IMG/VR virus record: IMGVR_UViG_3300025674_009473
Coordinates: 1 to 23,527 of that record
DNA from: a virus
Length of the DNA stretch: 23,527 nucleotides
Reading direction: 5' to 3' (one strand)
Made by a program: the position numbers and the translations under genes. Below, piece after piece: positions 9,338 to 18,482 of the stretch. The stretch's first letter is position 1, and the number at the start of each line of letters is the position of its first letter. The notes below the pieces were generated by a model. It searched no databases. It was not told the DNA's origin and saw only the letters and a list, made by a program, of their open reading frames with translations.

Positions 9338-10255
9338 ATGGGAGCTCACGATTACAATAAAACGGAATGTATAAATAGAGAAATTTTTTCTCAAAACCCT
9401 TCCGCTGAAATAGTATTTTTTGAAATATATGATATTGCAAATACTAGTGATGTAATTAGATTTCATGGAGGAGTAAATAACTATACAAGATCTTTATTCT
9501 TTGATGCTAAAGAGTATTTTTATGTTCCATTTCTCGAAGAAGACTTTGGGGTAAGATCTGATGGGAAGATGTCTAGGCCATCTCTTTCATTAATTAATTT
9601 TCAAGGATTTTTCTCTAGATATATAAAAGATAAAGACGATTTACTTGGAGCAAAAGTAAGGAGAATTAAAACCTTTATAAGGTTTATTGACGAAGTTAAC
9701 TTCTTAAATTATTCAGGGGATCAAGATTACTGGAGGAGTATGGGAATAAACCCTGACCCTTTGTCAAAATTAAGAGACGAAGAGTGGGTAATAAACCAAA
9801 AGGTTACAGAAAATAAAAATTTAATAAAATATGAATTATCAAGCCCTTTGGATCTAGAAAATGCCGTAATTCCAAATAGGCAAATTATAAACAATTATTG
9901 CGTCTGGAAGTATAGAGGTAATGGCTGTAAGTACTCTGGAGTTCCTTGTGCAGACTCAAATGATGTAAAGTTTACTGGAGCACTTAATAATAGAGGCGTA
10001 TGGGCAGAAGGAGTAGCATATGCAAAGAATGATTTTGTATCTATTTCCGTAAGAGAGGGTAATTCATCTAGAAATGTCGTTTTTGTTTGCATATCAAATC
10101 ATACATCATCCGAAGATAAAAAACCCAGTATAAATAGTTCTCTTTGGGCTCAAGATTCTTGTTCTAAATCTTTAAGAGGTTGCAAGTTGAGATTTACTGG
10201 AGAAGAAGATGACCATCTTCCATTCGGCGGATTTCCTGGTAGTAGACTTTTTTGA
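9338..10255 (+). CDS. Lambda gpL-like minor tail protein with 4Fe-4S cysteines and inserted CBM-like module
   Basis: This 305-aa protein matches lambda gpL in layout. The N-terminal beta domain runs to about residue 180. The C-terminal Cys domain has NNYCVWKYRGNGCKYSG (C188, C197) and C275/C282 before RFTGEEDDHLPFGGFPG. In lambda gpL four Cys ligate a 4Fe-4S cluster, and C188, C197, C275 and C282 are the expected ligands; C204 is extra. Between the two Cys pairs sits a ~55-residue insert (about 217-272) with GVWAEGVAYAKNDFV, then VVFVCISNH and a closing SLWAQ. This resembles the small aromatic carbohydrate-binding (CBM5/12-like) modules seen in phage tail proteins. No Shine-Dalgarno is seen before the ATG; the stop overlaps the next start. 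Tail-tip role is firm; sugar binding is inference. Confidence 0.92.
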   Translation: MGAHDYNKTECINREIFSQNPSAEIVFFEIYDIANTSDVIRFHGGVNNYTRSLFFDAKEYFYVPFLEEDFGVRSDGKMSRPSLSLINFQGFFSRYIKDKDDLLGAKVRRIKTFIRFIDEVNFLNYSGDQDYWRSMGINPDPLSKLRDEEWVINQKVTENKNLIKYELSSPLDLENAVIPNRQIINNYCVWKYRGNGCKYSGVPCADSNDVKFTGALNNRGVWAEGVAYAKNDFVSISVREGNSSRNVVFVCISNHTSSEDKKPSINSSLWAQDSCSKSLRGCKLRFTGEEDDHLPFGGFPGSRLF

Positions 10256-10629
10256 TGAATAAAAATATTGAAAATTTAATAAAAGAAATTTGTCAAAAGA
10301 ATAAACGAATAGAATCTTGTGGCGTCATACTAAAGCATAAAAGTGGAGATAGGGTGATTGAATGCGAAAATGCATCAACTAATCCAGAAAAAAATTTTGA
10401 AATAAAATTAAGCGATCAAGTTAATCTAATAAAAAACGGAAAGATATTGGCTGTTTTCCATTCTCATATAGATCAGGACGAAAAATTTTCAGATACAGAT
10501 ATAAAACATTCCGAAGAATTAATTGCTCCATATATTGTTTATAGTTTGAAAACAAAAAAATTTAATACATATATACCAAATTTTGCAAAAAGAGATAAAG
10601 ATATTAAAAACTTTTTCAAAATAGTGTAA
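10255..10629 (+). CDS. JAMM/MPN+ peptidase, lambda gpK N-domain-like
   Basis: This 124-aa protein is a compact JAB/MPN metalloprotease domain. The zinc motif is complete: E20 (RIESCGVIL), H69 and H71 (VFHSHID), then S79 and D82 (SDTD), fitting HxH-x7-SxxD. The strand with ENASTNPEKNFEI is typical of the family. Lambda gpK has this domain followed by an NlpC/P60 peptidoglycan hydrolase; here the NlpC/P60 half is absent. Known role: tail-tip assembly factor that probably processes a tail component. I chose the ATG at 10255, which overlaps the upstream TGA (TGATG), over the in-frame TTG one codon earlier. It is followed by the gpI-like gene, as in lambda. Confidence 0.9.
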   Translation: MNKNIENLIKEICQKNKRIESCGVILKHKSGDRVIECENASTNPEKNFEIKLSDQVNLIKNGKILAVFHSHIDQDEKFSDTDIKHSEELIAPYIVYSLKTKKFNTYIPNFAKRDKDIKNFFKIV

Positions 10630-10636
10630 TATTTAC

Positions 10637-10643
10637 AAGGGGA
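10637..10643 (+). promoter_or_regulatory. Ribosome binding site AAGGGGA for the gpI-like gene
   Basis: AAGGGGA ends 5 nt before the ATG at 10649. It lies in the 19-nt gap after the gpK-like gene, one of the few real gaps in the operon, so this gene is likely initiated independently. Confidence 0.65.
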
Positions 10644-10648
10644 TATAA

Positions 10649-11380
10649 ATGATCGAGGTATTTTTAGTAGGAAATTTAGGTAAGAAATTCGGAAAGAAGT
10701 GGCAATTTGATGCAGATACCCCCATGGATGTTTTTAAAGCATTAGATGCAAATAACGATGGGTTTATAAAATATTTAGCAGAAAAAGAAAGAGAGAATAT
10801 TAAATATAGAATATGGGTCGATAAAAAACCTGTTAGTTCAAAGGAGTTAGATATCGAAATAAATTCTAAAAAGAAAATGCTTGTAATGCCAGTAATGGCT
10901 GGTTCTGGCCTGACACTCGCTCAAGAAATGATGGCTTATGGAGGAGCTGGATTGATAACTGGATGGGGGCTTAGTTGGTTAGGAAATAATTTGTTTGAAG
11001 GTACTGTGTGGGGGAATATGTTAGGGTTTGTGGGCGATGTTCTTTTTGAGGTCGGGGCGGCTTTATTAATTCAAGGCGTTATATCCTCACTAATGGATGA
11101 GCCCGAAAATCCAACCCCCCAGCAAGAGGATTCACTAAAATCGTCATCATCTTTTATATTCTCAAACCCAACCAATAATGTAATTCAAGGAGCAAGGGTT
11201 CCAGTAGGATACGGTAGATTAAGAATAGGAAGTCATGTTGTGTCATCGTCAGTTCTTAATTGTAGGATGGTTAATTACGAGCAAGTGAGTTTTGAAACAA
11301 ACACAGATTCTGATGCTGGAAGTAAAGGGCCAAAAGAAGTTGCAACTACAGTGGTAGGAGCAGAAAGGGTTATTTCATAA
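10649..11380 (+). CDS. Lambda gpI-like tail-tip assembly protein
   Basis: This 243-aa protein has the three-part gpI layout. Residues 1-80 form a ubiquitin-like (beta-grasp) domain ending in KKMLVMPVMAG. Residues about 95-148 are Gly-rich and hydrophobic with two membrane-like stretches. Residues 167-198 carry SSSFIFSNPTNNVIQGARV followed by PVGYGRLRIGS, a signature of the family. In lambda, gpI acts with L, K and J to start tail-tip assembly and is not clearly kept in the virion. The last ~45 residues (from about 199) look unstructured and Ser/Thr/acidic. The stop TAA overlaps the gpJ-like ATG by one base, fitting coupled production with its partner. Confidence 0.93.
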   Translation: MIEVFLVGNLGKKFGKKWQFDADTPMDVFKALDANNDGFIKYLAEKERENIKYRIWVDKKPVSSKELDIEINSKKKMLVMPVMAGSGLTLAQEMMAYGGAGLITGWGLSWLGNNLFEGTVWGNMLGFVGDVLFEVGAALLIQGVISSLMDEPENPTPQQEDSLKSSSSFIFSNPTNNVIQGARVPVGYGRLRIGSHVVSSSVLNCRMVNYEQVSFETNTDSDAGSKGPKEVATTVVGAERVIS

Positions 11381-14300
11381 TGGCGATAAATATATTTTCA
11401 CCAGCAAAGAATTCTAAACCTAAGATATTTCTTAGAGAAATTACTGGTGCATTTAATGTATCTGATAGAGATAGAGAATTACTGCAGTCGAATTCTTTTT
11501 TTAAAGCTGTTGATTTAGTTTCTGAAGGACCAATTGAGGGTTTCGTTGATTACACAGGAAAACTTGTTTCTGGAGCTGAAATTCTAAAAGGAATATATAT
11601 AAATGATGTTCCTGTAATGACTACAGACATAGGGTCTAATGATGGGCAGCTTAATTATAGAAATATATCTGTAGCTTATAAAAATGGAGAAGTTGGTCAA
11701 TCTGGATTTTTTACTGGACAAGGAACATCTAGTAAAGTAGCAGATGATAATTTTTACTGGCTGGAAGATTTTTCTTACACATCAAAAACATTAAACAAAG
11801 GAACAGCTTTATATAATTCAAAAAAATTAGGAGCCACTACAGTTAATAAATTTTATATTGGATCTCATTCGGTTCAAGATGAAGATGTTGACTGGATAGG
11901 TCTAACTATCGCGATAAATCAATGTTATTTAATAAATTCCGACGGAGAACAAACTGCAAATGTGGGTACATTTCATATATGGGGAGATATCACAGGAGTT
12001 CATCACAGGACAATGCCTGGAAGAGTTGTAAGCGGAATAAATGATGATGGAATTAATAGCCATAATGTATTCTTAAAAGTATCTGGCATCGCTTCTTCTC
12101 CTTATAGAGAAGATATATTTTTTAAGTTAAAAGATTTAAACGGAAAAAGACCTAGAAAAATATACATAGAAAATTTAACTCCTGAAAGAGAAAACTTTAA
12201 ACAAAATTTTTCTGCAGATTTTGCTAGTGTTACTGAGATAACAACTTCAAATCTATCTTATCCACATTCAGCATATGTAGGTACAATTTTTACCGCAGAT
12301 AATTTAGGCAACATACCGACGAGAACATTTGATTTAAAATTAAAAAAAGTAAGGGTTCCTAGTAACTACGAAGATTTAGGTGAGGGTGTTGATGGGCCAG
12401 TTAGAGAAGATAGGCATGTTGGAAATTGGAACGGATCTTTTAAACACGAACTAGAATGGACTGATAATCCTGCTTGGATATTTTACGACTTAATAACGAA
12501 TGATATTTACGGAGTAGGCGAATATGTAAAAGATGTAAAAATCGATAAATGGCAATTATATAAAATTGCAAAATACTGCGATCAACTTGTAGAAACTTCA
12601 AAAGCAGGTAAAACTCAAAAATTTGTAAAAGAAAGAAGATTTACATGTAATATATATTTCCAAAATGCAATGGAAGCCATAAAGGCTTTAAACGAAATAG
12701 CTTCCATATTTCGAGGAATCGCATACTTTAATGCAAATGAAATATTTGTATCAATGAATTCTCCAAAGGAATCATTATTCAAATTTAATAATGACAATGT
12801 AAAAGATGGAATATTTAATTATGTAGGAGCCGCAAAACAAGCTAGGTTTACCGCTATAAAAGTTGCATACAAAGACAAAGATGATTCTTTCTTGCCTAAA
12901 TATGAATATGTAGAAGATGCAGAGGGCATAATAAGGTATGGACTAATATTAAAAGAAATAAGTGCCGTTGGTTGCACTTCTAGAGATCAAGCTTTAAGAC
13001 TTGGTAGATGGATATTATTAACATCAACTTTAGAAGAAGAAACGGTTTCTTTTGTTACAGATAAAAGTGCGCACTATTTGCAGCCTGGAGATGTATTTTC
13101 TATATCAGATCAATTAAGAAACGGAATAAAGTCTGGAGGAAGAGTAAAGGAAGTAGTTGGGGACAACAATACAGTAAGCGACAATTATATTTTATTAGAC
13201 CAAAATCTAGACACGGGTAATTATAATTTTTCAAGCATAAGTTTTCTTATTCCTGGTAGAGATTTTGATGAAGACACTCAGCAATTTAAAGAATTTGTAC
13301 ATAGAAATGGATTAAATATTGGTTCTGCTGACGATGGAACTAGAGGAAGTTTGGTTGAGATACCATTAGATTCTTCGTCATCAAGCAACACAAACTTAAA
13401 TAATTATATAGAAAATACTCCTTCTGGAGCCAAAATTCTAACACATGAATTAGAAGATCTAATATTAAAAGAAACTGTCACAGGCTCAAAAATAAGTGCG
13501 GCGGGAGGTTTTAAAACTTTAAATGACTATTTCTTAAATAGCGGCATTTTAAATAATTTAAGAAATGGGGCTGAAAGAAAAAATGTAACAGATAAAATTT
13601 TAGATGGTTCAATTTATATATTGCATGGGTCAGGTGATGGACACCAAAGCGGCGAGTTCACAGAAAAAGATTATTCTTTATTAAAAAAACAGGAGCTTGA
13701 TGATGGAATGTTTTCCGTTATTGGTGTTGAATATAATTCTGGAAAATTTGATAGAACCGACTTACCGTCAACTGTATATACAGATCCAACTTTTCCAAGT
13801 GAACCAATAAGAGAGCCTAGAGATCCAGTTGATGATCCCGTAACTTTTGACCCATTACCTGAAGGCGAGATAATACCACAGCTTCCTGTTTTTGGTTATC
13901 CAGAAGAAAATACTGTAGATTTAATAATTAAACCGTCTGGTTTTGTTAATACAGAAGGTCAATTAAGATCAAGAGTTTCCTATTATTTTCATAATACAGC
14001 AGAAAATCAAAAATATTATTCTAACGGAGATGCTGTTGATGGCAGATATGAAATAAGAGTTCGTGAAGTTGATTCAGTTTACTATGCAAATTTACTGTCA
14101 ACTATAGATAATGGAGAAAATATACTACAAAACGGTCAGTTTTTAATATCAGGATCTCAAGAATGCGGGGATTATAAAGTTTTATATGATAACCCTCAAG
14201 GAATTTCTATAGATAATAAAGCTACTATTGGGGGAGAACAAAATAAAGGATTGTCTCTTACTAATTATCAAGAAGGAGAATTTAGAGACGAAGTAAATTT

Positions 14301-17300
14301 CAAAAGATCCAGAATAATGCTGGATGCGGCTGATCTAAAAATATCTGGATGTGATGTTTTTGGAAATCCGTATGGCGATCTTAATAATGATAACTGCTTG
14401 ATTACGGGAGGGGTTTTATCTGGAGAGTTTGAGCTACCTAACCCTTCTGCCTTTTATGAATTAAGATGGTGTGAAGCAAATAGTTTTGGAAGGAGTCCTG
14501 AAAAAATTATGTTCTTTCAGGCTGAAAGCGACACAACTCCTCCTGGGCCGTGCTCTAATTTTACAGTTCAGAAAATTTTTGATAACATTCATTTTAATTG
14601 GGTTAATCCATCAGATAAAGATTTAAACCACTTAAGGATATATACAGGAAGTAAAGACAGCACACCCTTACCTTTAGATTCCGACTTTCTAATAAAAACA
14701 GATACAAACTTCGCTGTTTATCCAGTAAATCAATACGGAGGAAGATCATACCCTGCAACACTTTCGAGAGACGGAGAATTTCATATTAGAGCTGTTGATC
14801 ATGCTGGAAATATAGGTGATGCAATAGATGTAAATAATCCTTTATCAATATCTGATACAATTAATGCTCCAGAATTATTTTTAAGCGGAGATGTAAAAAC
14901 TAACCCAGACGGAGTACAAAACTCCTATATGGCAATATTTTATTCTGGGGACTTTAATTTTGATGATGATTTTAAAGAATATAAAGTTGAAATTAGAAAC
15001 TCTGCAAATTCATTTGTTGAAACAATATCATTACCAAGGGTAGATAATTGTGGTGTTGTTAAACCTCAGTGCTCTGGAAGGTATGACTATCTTGGGGTTG
15101 GGGGAAGAGAATATAATGTAGGAATAAGAGTTTCTGATTTACAGGGTAATTTAGGTCCACAAACCCAAAGAAACTTTACAGTGCCTTTTGATGATGTTCC
15201 GCCTGGTAGACCTACTTGGGTAGAGAGTGTAAAAAATGGAAATAACTTATTTTTATCTTGGGAGAATCCTCCTGATGCAGATTTAAGTAGAATACTTCTT
15301 TACACTGGGCATCAAAATTTTACTGGAACGGCAGACGGAACTTTTGTGCATCAAGAGGCTAGATTTAATTCTGAAGTAATTCCATTGAGAGATTTCGGCG
15401 GAAGGCAAAATCAAGATTTATATTTTTGGCTTAGAGCTGTAGATACATCTAATAATACAGGAGACTTTAGTATAGGTAATACATCAAGCCCCGCTAATCA
15501 TAATACAGGACAGCAAGTTTTTATTTCACCACCTTCAAATCCAAGCCCTGCTGATATAACTTTTTCAAGCGGAATATTTAATGATGAAAATGGAGATGGC
15601 TCATCTTATGCTTTTATTAATTATAAAATAGAACAGCCTGTCGATTACAATCAATCGAGTTATAAAGTCCAATTATCAAGAACTTCTGATTTTTCAACTT
15701 TAGTTGGTACGGATACATCTTTCATTGAGTACGGAGCAGTCAATATGACTGGAAGCGGAATATTTAATAATTTATTAGCTAATTCTGATTATTTCGCAAG
15801 ATTTAGAGTAAACTCAAAAGACGGAAGTTATAGTCAGTATATCTTGCCATTAAATAAATTTAGACCAATCAGAACTCCGAAGGATGATACATTACCAACT
15901 AATCCAAATTCTTTTTTTATAACATCTGGGCCAAAGCAAAACTATTTAGAATGGGAATGGGGTAATGGAGTTTCTTCCGATTCAGCTCAAATACTAGTAT
16001 ACAAAACAGGTATTCCCACAGGAAGACTTAACGAAAATTCAAGTCAGAATAAGTATTGCTGGAAGACAGAAGATATCAGTGGGTATTTCCTAGCTAATGA
16101 AAGTGAATATGCATATTCATTAAATCCTGGAACAGCATTTATAGATTCCGATGTTGAAAGCGGAATTTTTAGTGGATATGGAGTTGATTCTGAAAATAAA
16201 AATCAAGAGCCAAAACAAGAAGTTCTGTATCATTATTTCTTAAGAACAGTAGATAGATCAAACAATACAGGAGTAGGATTTGTTTCTGGAATATCTACAA
16301 CAAACCATACGGATAATACTTCCGCTAAATATACAAATACTCCACATACCTTGGGTTATGTTACTGGTGGAGCAATAGGCGATTCATATATTGAGAGTGT
16401 AAGAGCTGGAAAAATATTAACAGACAGAATTACTTCAAATACTTTTATTTTAGCAAGGCCCAGTGGGAGAATATTGAGTGATGATTCTTATGTAAAAGGA
16501 ATACCAAGCGAAGGAAAATTCTCTTATGCAAATGGAAGTGGAGTTTATATAGATCACTTAATGTTCAGGATTGGAGATCCTAGCCCTGGGGGGCAAGGTC
16601 TTTTTTGGACAGGAGAAAGATTAGCAGATGAAACTTTTAAACAACCCACATTCAGGGACAAAATAGGCCACGATATAGTTCCAAACACTCTTGAAATAAG
16701 AGGGAATATGACTGCTGGAACCATTGAAATAGGAGCTGACCCAAAGAGTCAATTTAGAGTTGATGAGGAAGGCCAACTAAGTATAGGTGATCAAAGCTTA
16801 AATATATCAGGATTCTTTACTGGAAACATGGGTCATTCTGGAGATGCATTACCAGTAAAATTTCAATTAAATGTAGAAGACTATACCAATGATCCTTCTT
16901 TAGATAATACTGCATATACTGATTTATTAAATAGATTAGATAATGCAGCTGATGGAGGAGGTTTTATTGAAATAAATTATTGGGTTGGTGATGATGGCGG
17001 AAGACCCATATACCAACAAGAAGTAAGAGGATTAACTCAAGGAAATTTTCCAACTGTATCTAGAGGATCTGAAGATTATAATAATAATTTCGGTACGGTT
17101 TTTGCCAATAGTCCAGTGATAGGTCCTCCTAGAAAAAAGTTTGACGGAAGTGCAATTCCAAACCCTAATAGGAACGGTGTTTATACACATGACTCGCAAC
17201 TAAATGGCGCAAGAAGAGATTGGTGGAGAGTTATAGATGTTAAGTTTTTAGTAACAAATGACGGTAGGCTATATGCTCAAGATGCATCAATAAATGGAAC

Positions 17301-18312
17301 TATAACAGCAAATAGTTTTGAGCCGAGACAAACTATTATTCTTGGGGATGAAATTAATCCAGGGGATTCTGTAATAAAAAGTTTTTTATTTAACAATGTA
17401 AATTGTGGTGCATCAACTAACCCATCTGGTTTTGAAATAAGGGGAGATGGTCGAGCAACATTTAATGATTTAGTTGTAAATTCTGGGAGTATAAGTGGGG
17501 CGACTATAGCAGTTGGCGCTTGTGACTCAGAAAATCATTTCAGAGTTGATTCATTAGGAAATATAAGTATTGGTCCAGCATTACAATTTGATAGTGACAG
17601 AAATGATTTCCATGTAAGCAATGAAGGTAAACTTTATGCAGTTGATGGAGTATTTAGTGGTACTATAAGCGGAAGTGCTGGAAGAATAGGTGGTCTTGAG
17701 ATAAACCAAAACTTTATAGGTACTGTTGGCAGAACTAGTTTAAATGATTCTGATGTGGGTTTATTTCTGAACAAAGATGGTGAATTTTCAATAGCTAATA
17801 GTGTTGGTAATATTATTAAATATGATAATACTAATGATTTTATAACAATAACTGGATTAAGAAGCACTTCTTTTAATACATCAGAAGGCTCAGATGGAAA
17901 AGGTTTGGGTTTTTATATTAGAGGAAACCAAACAGCAGAAACATCATATATATCAAATTTCTTAACTGATGGTTGGAGTTCCACAGGAATTGCAAAAAAT
18001 ATAGACACTCAATTATGTGGAGAAATTAAATTTCCAATAGCAGGAGAAAGATATTTTATAGTAAGCGGAAGTAGGGTGGAATATTTAGTTACAGACATTG
18101 ATTATGATGCAGATGTTGAATTTACAACTAATGACGCAAATAATCAGCCTGTATTTACCGCAAGCGAGGGAAGTGCTGGAGGAACTATCCACTCATCAAA
18201 CGGAACAATTACTCCCGCAACACTATCTCAAAACGGAGATTTGTATGTAACAATTCCAGCCGCATCAACCGCAACTGTTATGAGATTTAATGTTGGATTT
18301 AGAAGATCTTAA
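11380..18312 (+). CDS. Lambda gpJ-like tail-tip host-specificity protein, giant form
   Basis: At 2310 aa this is about twice the length of lambda gpJ (1132 aa). The N-terminal hub resembles gpJ: FFKAVDLVSEGPIEGFVD near 45, WIFYDLITNDIYGVGEY near 366, and a GRWILLTSTLEEETVSF/QPGDVF core near 542-575. A Pro/acidic linker lies near 805-835. From about 1052 to 1640 there are alternating fibronectin-III/Ig-like units: three with W-x-[NG]-P-type cores and AVDxxxNxGD ends (nt about 14533, 15195, 15885), separated by two of a second type (about 14860, 15535). The C-terminal third has at least six F-x-V-x-x-x-G-x-L strands (nt 16753, 17245, 17431, 17539, 17608, 17764), typical of the gpJ central fibre. 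Family role: tail hub, central fibre and receptor contact. The final ~80 residues form a separate Ser/Thr-rich domain, probably the tip. Confidence 0.94.
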   Translation: MAINIFSPAKNSKPKIFLREITGAFNVSDRDRELLQSNSFFKAVDLVSEGPIEGFVDYTGKLVSGAEILKGIYINDVPVMTTDIGSNDGQLNYRNISVAYKNGEVGQSGFFTGQGTSSKVADDNFYWLEDFSYTSKTLNKGTALYNSKKLGATTVNKFYIGSHSVQDEDVDWIGLTIAINQCYLINSDGEQTANVGTFHIWGDITGVHHRTMPGRVVSGINDDGINSHNVFLKVSGIASSPYREDIFFKLKDLNGKRPRKIYIENLTPERENFKQNFSADFASVTEITTSNLSYPHSAYVGTIFTADNLGNIPTRTFDLKLKKVRVPSNYEDLGEGVDGPVREDRHVGNWNGSFKHELEWTDNPAWIFYDLITNDIYGVGEYVKDVKIDKWQLYKIAKYCDQLVETSKAGKTQKFVKERRFTCNIYFQNAMEAIKALNEIASIFRGIAYFNANEIFVSMNSPKESLFKFNNDNVKDGIFNYVGAAKQARFTAIKVAYKDKDDSFLPKYEYVEDAEGIIRYGLILKEISAVGCTSRDQALRLGRWILLTSTLEEETVSFVTDKSAHYLQPGDVFSISDQLRNGIKSGGRVKEVVGDNNTVSDNYILLDQNLDTGNYNFSSISFLIPGRDFDEDTQQFKEFVHRNGLNIGSADDGTRGSLVEIPLDSSSSSNTNLNNYIENTPSGAKILTHELEDLILKETVTGSKISAAGGFKTLNDYFLNSGILNNLRNGAERKNVTDKILDGSIYILHGSGDGHQSGEFTEKDYSLLKKQELDDGMFSVIGVEYNSGKFDRTDLPSTVYTDPTFPSEPIREPRDPVDDPVTFDPLPEGEIIPQLPVFGYPEENTVDLIIKPSGFVNTEGQLRSRVSYYFHNTAENQKYYSNGDAVDGRYEIRVREVDSVYYANLLSTIDNGENILQNGQFLISGSQECGDYKVLYDNPQGISIDNKATIGGEQNKGLSLTNYQEGEFRDEVNFKRSRIMLDAADLKISGCDVFGNPYGDLNNDNCLITGGVLSGEFELPNPSAFYELRWCEANSFGRSPEKIMFFQAESDTTPPGPCSNFTVQKIFDNIHFNWVNPSDKDLNHLRIYTGSKDSTPLPLDSDFLIKTDTNFAVYPVNQYGGRSYPATLSRDGEFHIRAVDHAGNIGDAIDVNNPLSISDTINAPELFLSGDVKTNPDGVQNSYMAIFYSGDFNFDDDFKEYKVEIRNSANSFVETISLPRVDNCGVVKPQCSGRYDYLGVGGREYNVGIRVSDLQGNLGPQTQRNFTVPFDDVPPGRPTWVESVKNGNNLFLSWENPPDADLSRILLYTGHQNFTGTADGTFVHQEARFNSEVIPLRDFGGRQNQDLYFWLRAVDTSNNTGDFSIGNTSSPANHNTGQQVFISPPSNPSPADITFSSGIFNDENGDGSSYAFINYKIEQPVDYNQSSYKVQLSRTSDFSTLVGTDTSFIEYGAVNMTGSGIFNNLLANSDYFARFRVNSKDGSYSQYILPLNKFRPIRTPKDDTLPTNPNSFFITSGPKQNYLEWEWGNGVSSDSAQILVYKTGIPTGRLNENSSQNKYCWKTEDISGYFLANESEYAYSLNPGTAFIDSDVESGIFSGYGVDSENKNQEPKQEVLYHYFLRTVDRSNNTGVGFVSGISTTNHTDNTSAKYTNTPHTLGYVTGGAIGDSYIESVRAGKILTDRITSNTFILARPSGRILSDDSYVKGIPSEGKFSYANGSGVYIDHLMFRIGDPSPGGQGLFWTGERLADETFKQPTFRDKIGHDIVPNTLEIRGNMTAGTIEIGADPKSQFRVDEEGQLSIGDQSLNISGFFTGNMGHSGDALPVKFQLNVEDYTNDPSLDNTAYTDLLNRLDNAADGGGFIEINYWVGDDGGRPIYQQEVRGLTQGNFPTVSRGSEDYNNNFGTVFANSPVIGPPRKKFDGSAIPNPNRNGVYTHDSQLNGARRDWWRVIDVKFLVTNDGRLYAQDASINGTITANSFEPRQTIILGDEINPGDSVIKSFLFNNVNCGASTNPSGFEIRGDGRATFNDLVVNSGSISGATIAVGACDSENHFRVDSLGNISIGPALQFDSDRNDFHVSNEGKLYAVDGVFSGTISGSAGRIGGLEINQNFIGTVGRTSLNDSDVGLFLNKDGEFSIANSVGNIIKYDNTNDFITITGLRSTSFNTSEGSDGKGLGFYIRGNQTAETSYISNFLTDGWSSTGIAKNIDTQLCGEIKFPIAGERYFIVSGSRVEYLVTDIDYDADVEFTTNDANNQPVFTASEGSAGGTIHSSNGTITPATLSQNGDLYVTIPAASTATVMRFNVGFRRS

Positions 18313-18326
18313 TTTAATATAATATT

Positions 18327-18482
18327 ATGGATATTAAGAAAATTTCAGTCGTGGAAATAAAAGCATTATTATACGATCTTTTATCGGAAAAAGAAAAAAT
18401 TGAACATAATATAAATATTTTAAAAAAAGAGCTTCAGGAAAGATCAATTAAAAAAGAAGAAGAAAAAAAAGAGGCTGAGTAA
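18327..18482 (+). CDS. Small coiled-coil protein, 51 aa
   Basis: A short complete frame encodes 51 residues beginning MDIKKISVVEIKALLYDLLS and ending in a Lys/Glu-rich tail. Leu/Ile spacing in the middle fits an amphipathic helix or coiled coil. It lies 14 nt after the gpJ-like stop, and its TAA overlaps the next ATG (TAATG). It also carries that gene's Shine-Dalgarno. This tight fit and the organised helix argue that it is real despite its size. No clear ribosome binding site precedes it. The function is unknown; similar small helical proteins near phage fibre genes can be assembly factors, which is only a suggestion here. Confidence 0.72.
   Translation: MDIKKISVVEIKALLYDLLSEKEKIEHNINILKKELQERSIKKEEEKKEAE
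18471..18474 (+). promoter_or_regulatory. Ribosome binding site GAGG for the 619-aa fibre-like gene
   Basis: GAGG lies 7 nt before the ATG at 18482, within the last codons of the 51-aa protein. It fixes the start of the downstream gene and supports coupling of the two. Confidence 0.55.

Noticed and set aside
18293-18323. Promoter TTGGAT-19-TATAAT before the 51-aa gene
   Set aside because: Spacing is poor, the -10 would sit 3 nt before the ATG, and TATAAT is common by chance in such AT-rich DNA.
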